Below are positions 58,358 to 64,000 of a stretch of 64,000 nt of DNA, piece after piece; positions within the stretch are counted from its first letter, which is position 1; each line of letters begins with the position of its first letter. Position numbers and translations under genes: made by a program. Source of the stretch: AC-37 sp036389835 (GTDB lineage: Bacteria; Actinomycetota; Thermoleophilia; Solirubrobacterales; Thermoleophilaceae); NCBI GenBank assembly GCA_036389835.1, contig DASVWC010000071.1:7938-71937 (forward strand). Direction: 5' to 3'. The notes beneath the pieces were generated by a model, which did not search any database, was not told the DNA's origin, and saw only the letters and a list, made by a program, of their open reading frames with translations.

Positions 58358-59521
58358 CTAGTTCATCCGCTCCACGATCATCGCGAAGCCCTGGCCGCCC
58401 GCCACGCACATCGTCTCCAGCCCGATCTGCTTGTCGTCGGTCTCCAGGTCGTTGAGCAGCGTGGTCATGATCCGCGCGCCGGTCATGCCGAACGGATGCC
58501 CGAGGGCGATCGCGCCGCCGAGCGGGTTGAGCTTCTCGAGCGGGATCTCGCACTTCTCCATGATCGGGATGACCTGGGCCGCGAACGCCTCGTTCAGCTC
58601 GACCACGTCCACGTCGCCGATCGTCATGCCGGCCCGCTGGAGGACGTTGTGGATCGCGCCGATCGGGGCGACGCCCATGATCTCCGGCTCGAGGCCGCTC
58701 GTGGCCGACGCGATCACGCGGGCGCGCGGCTCGAGGCCGAGCTCCTTCGCCTTCTCGTCGGAGGTGAGCAGCACGGCGGCGGCGCCGTCGTTGAGCGGGC
58801 ACGAGTTGCCTGCCGTGACGGTCCCGTTCTCGCGGAACGCGGGCTGGAGCTCGGCGAGCTTCTCGACGGTCGTGCCCGGGCGCGGGCCGTCGTCCTTGTC
58901 GACGGTGCCCCTGTCCGGGGTCTCGACGGCCACGATCTCGCGGTCGAAGAAGCCCTGGTCGCGTGACTCGACGGCGAGGTTCTGCGACCGTGTCGCGTAC
59001 TCGTCCATGTCCTCGCGCTTGACGCCGAACTTCTCGGCCACGTTCTCGGCGGTCTCACCCATCGGGATGTAGACGTTCGGGGTCCCGTCCTTGCCCTGGA
59101 GCTTCGGGTTCTGGGTCTCGGGCAGCGTGGCCTCGCTGTTGGGGCCCACCCGGCTGACCGACTCGACCCCGGCGGCGATGTACACCTCCGCGGTGCCGGC
59201 GCGGATCGAGTCCGCGGCGATCTGGATCGCGTTCAGGCTCGACGCGCAGTAGCGCGCGATGGTCGCGCCGGTCACGGAGTCCGGCAGCTTCTCGGAGAGC
59301 AGCGCCGCGGTGCGGCCGATGTTGTACGCCTGCTCGCCCTGGGTCATGCCGCAGCCGCAGATCACGTCGTACACGGACGCGGGGTCCACGTCCGGGTTGC
59401 GCTCGAGCAGCTGGTCGATGACGAAGGCGGCCATGTCGTCCGGGCGGATCTGGGTCAGCGAGCCCTTGAAGGCGCGCCCGATCGGCGTCCTGACGGCGTC
59501 GACGATTACGGCTTCTGGCAT
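58358..59521 (-). CDS. Acetyl-CoA C-acyltransferase (thiolase)
   Basis: 387-residue thiolase. Catalytic C92 (RYCASSLNAIQ), H342 (ALGHPFGMTG) and C372 (MCVAGGQG) are all present. The family is split between degradative (FadA) and biosynthetic (AtoB/PhaA) enzymes, and the sequence alone does not settle which. ATG 59521 begins MPEAVIVDAVRTPIGRAFKG. It is followed without a gap by the F420 oxidoreductase gene. Confidence 0.93.
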   Translation of the reverse strand: MPEAVIVDAVRTPIGRAFKGSLTQIRPDDMAAFVIDQLLERNPDVDPASVYDVICGCGMTQGEQAYNIGRTAALLSEKLPDSVTGATIARYCASSLNAIQIAADSIRAGTAEVYIAAGVESVSRVGPNSEATLPETQNPKLQGKDGTPNVYIPMGETAENVAEKFGVKREDMDEYATRSQNLAVESRDQGFFDREIVAVETPDRGTVDKDDGPRPGTTVEKLAELQPAFRENGTVTAGNSCPLNDGAAAVLLTSDEKAKELGLEPRARVIASATSGLEPEIMGVAPIGAIHNVLQRAGMTIGDVDVVELNEAFAAQVIPIMEKCEIPLEKLNPLGGAIALGHPFGMTGARIMTTLLNDLETDDKQIGLETMCVAGGQGFAMIVERMN

Positions 59522-59554
59522 TGGTGAAGGCCTCGTTTCTGGTCTCTGGCGGCG

Positions 59555-59574
59555 AAAAGGGCGCTGTGGCGCCC
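59555..59574 (-). terminator. Intrinsic terminator pointing towards the thiolase gene
   Basis: On the minus strand GGGCGC-CACA-GCGCCC is followed at once by TTTT, a rare true T-run here. It lies 34 bases before the thiolase ATG, so it either ends the cold-shock transcript or attenuates thiolase expression. Confidence 0.6.
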
Positions 59575-59652
59575 CGCGGGGAGTCTACGAAAGGCGTGCG
59601 GGCAGGCCGCGTGCCGGCCGGCCCCTGGGGGGCTCGACCGAAACGACCATGG

Positions 59653-59677
59653 CCCGCCCGGCTAGGAGCCGGGCGGG
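59653..59677 (-). terminator. Hairpin after the cold-shock gene
   Basis: CCCGCCCGGC and GCCGGGCGGG form a perfect 10-bp stem around a 5-base loop, 22 bases after the cold-shock stop codon. No T-run. Confidence 0.65.
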
Positions 59678-59699
59678 AAGGTTGTGGTCAGAGGGTGGC

Positions 59700-59903
59700 C
59701 TAGATGGGGGTGACGTTGACGGCCTTCGGGCCCTTGTCACCCTGCTCGGCGTCGTAGGAGACCTTCGTCCCCTCGGCGAGCGAGCGGAAGCCGTTGCCGG
59801 CGATCCCGCTGAAGTGGACGAAGAGGTCCTTGCCGCCCTCGTCCGGGGTGATGAAGCCGAAGCCCTTGTCGTCGTTGAACCACTTGACGGTTCCTGATGC
59901 CAT
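59700..59903 (-). CDS. csp: Cold-shock protein (CspA family)
   Basis: 67-residue OB-fold RNA chaperone. RNP1 is KGFGFI (13-18) and RNP2 is LFVHF (27-31). ATG 59903 has GGAGGA five bases upstream. The leader contains a sequence complementary to that ribosome site (see 59908-59945). Two hairpins follow downstream. Confidence 0.95.
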   Translation of the reverse strand: MASGTVKWFNDDKGFGFITPDEGGKDLFVHFSGIAGNGFRSLAEGTKVSYDAEQGDKGPKAVNVTPI

Positions 59904-59907
59904 GAAT

Positions 59908-59945
59908 TCCTCCGTGGCTTGTGTCGTGCTCGGTTACGCGGAGGA
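59908..59945 (-). promoter_or_regulatory. Leader hairpin that could hide the csp ribosome site
   Basis: In the csp leader TCCTCCG (59945-59939) is complementary to CGGAGGA (59914-59908), which contains the Shine-Dalgarno sequence, with 24 bases between. Folding would block translation. Cold-shock genes are often controlled by leader structure, so this may be a temperature-sensitive switch; that is inference. Confidence 0.45.
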
Positions 59946-60036
59946 GGCTGCGGGTACTGACTTACAACTTTCCTGCGGTTCCGTGCAAAATTCGCCGGGT
60001 GCTTTCCCCGGTCAACTGGCACGCTACCACGCGCGG

Positions 60037-60807
60037 TCAACGCGGGGGCATCCTCAGCGCGCCATCCAGACGGATCGTCTCCCCGTTGAGCATCGGGTTC
60101 TCGGCGATGTGGACGGCCAGGTCGGCGTACTCCTCCGGGCGCCCGAGGCGGCTTGGGAAGGGGATCTGCTGCCCGAGCGCGTCGCGCGCTTCCTGCGGCA
60201 GCGCCGCCAGCAGCGGCGTGTCGAAGGTCCCGGGCGCGATCGTGCAGACGCGGATGCCGCGGCTCGCCAGGTCGCGCGCCGCCGGGAGCGTGAGGCCCAC
60301 GATCCCGCCCTTCGACGCCGCGTAGGCCGTCTGCCCGATCTGCCCGTCGAAGGCGGCGATCGACGCCGTCATCACCACCGCGCCGCGCTCCCCGCCGGGG
60401 TCGGGCTCGTTGGAGTTCATCGCGGCGGCGGCCAGGCGCAGCACGTTGTAGGTGCCGATCAGGTTGATGCGCAGGACGAGCTCGAACGGCTGGAGCTTGG
60501 CGGGGCCCTCCTTGCCGGTCACGCGCTCGGCCCAGCCGACGCCCGCGCTCGCGACCGCGAAGCGGATCTCGCCGAAGGCGTCCACGGCGCCGCGCACCGC
60601 CTTCTCGACCTCGTCCTCCTTGGTCACGTCCGCGTGGAAGTACACGGCGCCGCCGGCGGGGAACTCCGCCGCCAGGGCCTCGCCCTTCTCGTCGTTGATG
60701 TCGAGGATCGCCACCCGCGCCCGGCGCTCGGCGAGCGCCCGGACGGCGGCCTCGCCGAGTCCGGAGGCGCCGCCGGCCACCAGCGTTCCTGCTCCTTCGA
60801 GGTTCAC
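60037..60807 (-). CDS. SDR 3-hydroxyacyl-CoA dehydrogenase-like (HSD17B10-like) enzyme
   Basis: 256 residues. AGGASGLG is at 11-18 (Ala replaces the usual Thr), NNAG is replaced by ASAG, and Y162/K166 form the catalytic pair (AYAASK). The insertion with NSNEPDPGGERGAVVMTASIAAFDGQIGQ is characteristic of the type II 3-hydroxyacyl-CoA dehydrogenase group, which fits the nearby thiolase on the same strand. GTG 60807 follows a TAGGGT box by eight bases. Confidence 0.88.
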   Translation of the reverse strand: MNLEGAGTLVAGGASGLGEAAVRALAERRARVAILDINDEKGEALAAEFPAGGAVYFHADVTKEDEVEKAVRGAVDAFGEIRFAVASAGVGWAERVTGKEGPAKLQPFELVLRINLIGTYNVLRLAAAAMNSNEPDPGGERGAVVMTASIAAFDGQIGQTAYAASKGGIVGLTLPAARDLASRGIRVCTIAPGTFDTPLLAALPQEARDALGQQIPFPSRLGRPEEYADLAVHIAENPMLNGETIRLDGALRMPPR

Positions 60808-60815
60808 GCTCGGGC

Positions 60816-60821
60816 ACCCTA
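60816..60821 (-). promoter_or_regulatory. -10 box TAGGGT, leaderless spacing
   Basis: On the minus strand TAGGGT is followed by eight bases and GTG 60807. It lies within the 19-base gap to the divergent ADP-ribosylglycohydrolase gene. Confidence 0.45.
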
Positions 60822-60826
60822 CCGGT

Positions 60827-61771
60827 GTGCAGCCCGGCGACCGCGATTGGCTCGAGGACCGCATCCGCGGCTGCCTCGCCTTCGCCGCGCTGGGCGACGC
60901 CGCCGGGGAGCCCTTCGAGGACCGCACGCGCGCGGAGGTCGCGGCCGCTGGCGACCCGCTCCGCCACCTGCGCGACGGGGGAGTCGTGACCGACGACACC
61001 GGCCAGCTCGAGGCGCTCGCACGCGCGCTCGTGGAGAGCGGCGGGCGGCTGACGGAGAAGGCGTGGCGCGCGGCGCTGCTGCGCTGGTTCCGCGACTCGC
61101 CGACGGCGGCGAGGGCCGGGCCCACCAGCCGCGCGGCGCTCGAGGGCGGGGCGCCCGGCCCGCCGGACGGCCGCGTCGGCGTCACGAACGGCGCGGCCAT
61201 GCGCGCCGCGCCGTGCGGCCTCGTGAAGGCGGGCGACCCCGGCGGCGCGGCCGACCTCGCGGCGCTCACGGCCCGCGTCACCCACGACGCGCCGGTGGCG
61301 GCGGGCGCCGCCGCCGCGATCGCGGCCGGCGTGGCGGCCGGGCTGCGCCCGGATGCGCGCTGGGAGGACGTATGCGGGGCCTGCGCCCGCGGGGCGGCCG
61401 CCCACGCAGGCGGGTCCGGCCTCCCGGAGCGGATCGGGGCCGCGCGGGACGCGGCGCGCGGCGGCGGCGACGCGCTCGAGCGCATCGAGGCCGCGGTGGG
61501 CACCTCGCTGCTCGCCATCGAGTCCGTCCCCGCGGCGGTCGGCGCATTCGCCGCGGCCTCGGGCGACCCGCTGGCGACCGTCCGCGCGGCGGTCCGCCTC
61601 GGCGGCGACACCGACACGATCGCGGCCATGGCCGGCGCCCTCGCCGGCGCGCTCCACGGCTACGCCGCGCAGGGGCCGGACCGCCGCGCGCTACTCGACC
61701 GAGTGACCCCGCCCGCGCTCAGCGAGCTGGCGGCGCCGCTGACGGCGCTAGCTCGAGCAGCGCCTCCATGA
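60827..61771 (+). CDS. ADP-ribosylglycohydrolase family protein
   Basis: 314 residues, DraG-like. Metal and catalytic residues are T55-D56-D57 in VTDDTGQ and D261/D263 in GGDTDTIAAM; GCLAFAALGDAAGEPFE opens the fold. It would remove ADP-ribose from a protein, nucleic acid or small molecule. GTG 60827 was taken; GTG 60825 is out of frame. The 3' end overlaps the convergent flavoprotein gene by 53 bases. No ADP-ribosyltransferase gene is nearby. Confidence 0.87.
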   Translation: MQPGDRDWLEDRIRGCLAFAALGDAAGEPFEDRTRAEVAAAGDPLRHLRDGGVVTDDTGQLEALARALVESGGRLTEKAWRAALLRWFRDSPTAARAGPTSRAALEGGAPGPPDGRVGVTNGAAMRAAPCGLVKAGDPGGAADLAALTARVTHDAPVAAGAAAAIAAGVAAGLRPDARWEDVCGACARGAAAHAGGSGLPERIGAARDAARGGGDALERIEAAVGTSLLAIESVPAAVGAFAAASGDPLATVRAAVRLGGDTDTIAAMAGALAGALHGYAAQGPDRRALLDRVTPPALSELAAPLTALARAAPP

Positions 61772-63077
61772 ACGCCTCGCTGAACGTCGGGAACGGCTGG
61801 ATCGTGTCCGCCATCACGGCCAGCGGCACCCTGGCGCGGATCGCGAGCGTCGCCTGCTGGAGCCACTCGCCCGCCTCCGGCCCCAGCGCGTAGGCGCCGG
61901 TCAGGCGCTCGCCGTCCGCGATCAGGGTCATGAAGCCGGGCCGGTCGGCGTAGGCGCGCGTGTAGGTCGAGGTGCGCGCCACCGACGCGAGCGCCACCGT
62001 GACCTCCCTCGTTCCCCCGGCCGCCCCCACCGACGCCGCCTGCGGGTCCGTGAACACCACGCGCGGCACCGCGTCGTAGTTCGCCTCGGCCGGCCGACCG
62101 AGGATGTTCGCCGCCACCACGCGCCCCTGGTACTTGCCGACGTAGGTGAGCGGCCAGACGCCCGTCACGTCGCCGATCGCCCAGAAGCCGTCGCCCGCCG
62201 AGAGGCGGGAGTCGACCTCGACGTTGCCGCGCTCGCCGATCCTCACGCCGGCCTGCTCGAGGCCGATGCCCGCGCCGCGCGGCCTGCGCCCGGTCGCTAC
62301 GAGCAGCTTGTCGCCGCGCAGCTCGGACCCGTCGTCGAGCGCGAGCGCGTACCCGTCGCCGTGACGCTTGGCCTCCGTCGCGTGCACGCCCAGCCTCAGC
62401 TCGATCCCGTCGCCCTCGAGCGCCTCGCCCAGACCCTCGCCGAGCGGGCGCGGCTCCCGCGAGAGCACGTGGTCCGAGCCCTCGACCAGCGCCACCTCGG
62501 CTCCCATCCGCCGCACGGCCTGCGCCATCTCGACGCCCACCGGGCCGCCGCCGAGCACCAGCAGCCGCCGCGGCACCTCCTTCAGGCCGGTCGCCTCGCG
62601 GTTGGTCCAGACGCCGTCGAGCTCGCGCAGGCCCGGGATCGGCGGGATGACGGGGTCGGAGCCGGTGGAGATCACCACGTGGTCGGCGCTGTATGCCCGG
62701 CCGCCGACCTCCACGCGCCCGCGCCCGGCGATCCTCCCCTCGCCGCGGATCAGGTCGATGCCGGCGCCCGCCAGCCACTGCTCCTGGCCGGAGTCGTCGT
62801 ACGAGGAGGTCATGAAGTCGCGCCACTCGAAGGCGGAGCCGGCGTCGACCACCGCCCCGTCCACGGCCTCGGCGGCGCCCGGCGCCTCACGCGCCGCCTG
62901 GAGCGCCTCGCCGGGGCGCAACAGGGTCTTGGAGGGGATGCAGGCCCAGTACGAGCACTCGCCGCCGACCAGCTCGCGCTCGACGACCGCGACCCGCGCG
63001 CCGCCTTCCGCCAGCCGCCCGGCGCAGTGCTCGCCGGCCGGGCCCTGCCCGACGATGATCACGTCGTAGTCGCTCAT
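61719..63077 (-). CDS. Pyridine nucleotide-disulfide oxidoreductase (dihydrolipoamide dehydrogenase-like)
   Basis: 452-residue flavoprotein. FAD motif IIVGQGPAGEHCA (7-19), redox pair C41/C46 in GGECSYWACIPSK, NAD motif LVLGGGPVGVEMAQ, second FAD motif GDGFWAIGDVTG. The C-terminal His-x4-Glu of lipoamide and glutathione reductases is replaced: the segment reads TIQPFPTFSEAF, with no His. True lipoamide dehydrogenase activity is therefore doubtful. ATG 63077 was chosen, with GATACT six bases upstream on the minus strand. Confidence 0.88.
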   Translation of the reverse strand: MSDYDVIIVGQGPAGEHCAGRLAEGGARVAVVERELVGGECSYWACIPSKTLLRPGEALQAAREAPGAAEAVDGAVVDAGSAFEWRDFMTSSYDDSGQEQWLAGAGIDLIRGEGRIAGRGRVEVGGRAYSADHVVISTGSDPVIPPIPGLRELDGVWTNREATGLKEVPRRLLVLGGGPVGVEMAQAVRRMGAEVALVEGSDHVLSREPRPLGEGLGEALEGDGIELRLGVHATEAKRHGDGYALALDDGSELRGDKLLVATGRRPRGAGIGLEQAGVRIGERGNVEVDSRLSAGDGFWAIGDVTGVWPLTYVGKYQGRVVAANILGRPAEANYDAVPRVVFTDPQAASVGAAGGTREVTVALASVARTSTYTRAYADRPGFMTLIADGERLTGAYALGPEAGEWLQQATLAIRARVPLAVMADTIQPFPTFSEAFMEALLELAPSAAPPAR

Positions 63078-63083
63078 GCGGGC

Positions 63084-63089
63084 AGTATC
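63084..63089 (-). promoter_or_regulatory. -10 box GATACT, leaderless spacing
   Basis: On the minus strand GATACT is followed by six bases and ATG 63077. The first base departs from TAnnnT. Confidence 0.4.
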
Positions 63090-63115
63090 GCGGGCTTCGT
63101 GCGAGGCTTCCGGCA

Positions 63116-64000
63116 TGAGCGACGACACCGTCAAGTACCTGCTGCCAGAGTCGGAGATCCCGACCCACTGGGTCAACCTGATGCCGGACCTGCCCGGCCC
63201 GCCGCCGTCGCCGCCGCTCCACCCGGGAACCAGGGAACCGGCCGGCCCCGACGACCTGTCGCCGATCTTCCCGATGGGCCTGATCGAGCAGGAGGTGTCG
63301 GTCGAGCCCGAGGTCGAGATCCCCGACGAGGTGCGCGAGGTCTACAAGCGCTGGCGCCCGTCACCGCTCTACCGCGCGCACGCGTTCGAGCGCGAGCTCG
63401 GCACCCCCGCGCACGTCTACTTCAAGTACGAGGGCGTCTCGCCGGCCGGCTCGCACAAGCCGAACAGCGCGGTGCCGCAGGCGTTCGCCAACAAGCAGGC
63501 CGGGATCGAGAAGCTCGTCACCGAGACCGGGGCCGGCCAGTGGGGCTCGGCGCTCGCGCTGGCGTGCACGCTGTTCGGGCTCGAGTGCGAGGTCTACATG
63601 GTCGGGTCGAGCTACGACCAGAAGCCGTACCGGCGTGCGCTGATGGAGCCGTGGGGCGCGACCGTGCACCGGTCGCCGAGCGACCGCACCGACGCGGGGC
63701 GCGCGAACGCCGAGCATGAGACCGGGTCGCTCGGGATCGCGATCTCCGAGGCCGTCGAGGTCGCGGCCGGGTCCGACGCCAACTACGCGCTCGGCTCGGT
63801 GCTCAACCACGTCTGCCTGCACCAGACCGTGATCGGGCAGGAGGCTATTGCGCAGATGGGCATGGCGGGGGAGGAGCCCCACGTGGTGATTGGCTGCGTG
63901 GGCGGCGGCTCGAACTTCGCCGGCATCGCGATCCCGTTCGTGCGGCGCGTGCTGCGCGACGGGGCCAGGACGCGCTTCCTCGCCGCGGAGCCGGCCGCCT
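63116..64000 (+). CDS. TrpB2-type tryptophan synthase beta chain, 5' part
   Basis: The gene runs off the window after 295 codons. PLP-binding K115 is in AGSHKPNSAV, TETGAGQWGSALALA is the substrate loop, and CVGGGSNFAG binds the PLP phosphate. The long N-terminal extension (about 1-75, with LMPDLPGPPPSPP) is typical of the TrpB2 group (TIGR01415), which often stands apart from trpA and may condense indole with serine by itself. ATG 63116 was taken. No trp gene is nearby in the visible part. Confidence 0.92.

Noticed and set aside
57380..60807. Single beta-oxidation operon including csp
   Set aside because: Two terminators and a separate csp unit lie between the SDR gene and the thiolase gene, so they are not one transcript.
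1..64000. Prophage, integrative element or complete insertion sequence
   Set aside because: No integrase, transposase, phage structural gene or tRNA-adjacent repeat was recognised on either strand.

Overview
The window is very GC-rich DNA with dense coding on both strands, many GTG and TTG starts, and many 4-base ATGA/GTGA gene overlaps. Gene content fits a high-GC actinobacterium, most likely a Solirubrobacterales-type member of the Thermoleophilia: F420-type luciferase-like oxidoreductase, class E sortase with an LAXTG substrate, SigB/SigF-type sigma factor, DUF3891, DUF427 and DUF892 proteins, a Rieske-FAD oxidoreductase, and repeated families of secreted clan GH-A glycosidases. This placement is inference from gene families; no rRNA or tRNA gene was seen.

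Layout. 1-8.0 kb: EamA transporter, Nfu iron-sulfur scaffold, methyltransferase, secreted glycosidase, RNase D, M16 protease, second secreted glycosidase coupled to a beta-lactamase-fold hydrolase. 8.1-9.6 kb: LAXTG surface protein and sortase E. 9.6-10.9 kb: repeat-rich spacer, a Pro/Gly-rich membrane protein and a dead DUF2243 gene. 10.9-18.6 kb: RDD protein, FkbM methyltransferase, VOC protein, PfkB kinase, ferritin-like protein with a basic tail, double DUF427 protein, Vps62-like protein, DUF3891 protein, stress-type sigma factor. 18.8-25.1 kb: AI-2E-family permease, flavin reductase/epimerase/SDR operon, Rieske-FAD oxidoreductase with a tiny coupled acidic gene, DMT permease. 25.1-27.3 kb: a GH35 beta-galactosidase gene broken into five abutting pieces, the middle three inverted and out of order. 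27.3-31.5 kb: lipid block (patatin, acyltransferase, START-domain/acyl-CoA ligase fusion). 32.2-35.3 kb: ABC-2 exporter with a divergent MarR regulator. 35.6-41.2 kb: flavin monooxygenase, methyltransferase and a pntAA-pntAB-pntB transhydrogenase operon. 41.2-49.5 kb: DUF1152-mtnA pair, third secreted glycosidase, dehydrogenases and a hydrolase. 49.6-53.9 kb: TetR regulator plus a complete OpuC/ProU-type osmoprotectant ABC operon. 54-57.4 kb: secreted zinc protease, two ferritin-like exported proteins and a repeat-domain fragment. 57.4-64 kb: F420 oxidoreductase, thiolase, cold-shock protein, SDR, ADP-ribosylglycohydrolase, disulfide-oxidoreductase-like flavoprotein and the start of a TrpB2 gene.

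Two signals run through the window. First, many genes have TAnnnT placed 6-8 bases before the start codon, which predicts leaderless transcripts. Second, a hairpin element of about 50 bp with a conserved 25-base loop occurs twice, in opposite orientation, in the two most repeat-rich spacers. The only stretch above 300 bases without an intact gene is about 10385-10921, which holds an inverted repeat and the DUF2243 pseudogene; 9643-9931 holds a tandem repeat and the first hairpin element, and 15486-15715 a terminator plus a hairpin-rich segment of unknown role. The most striking object is the scrambled GH35 gene, which must first be separated from an assembly error.
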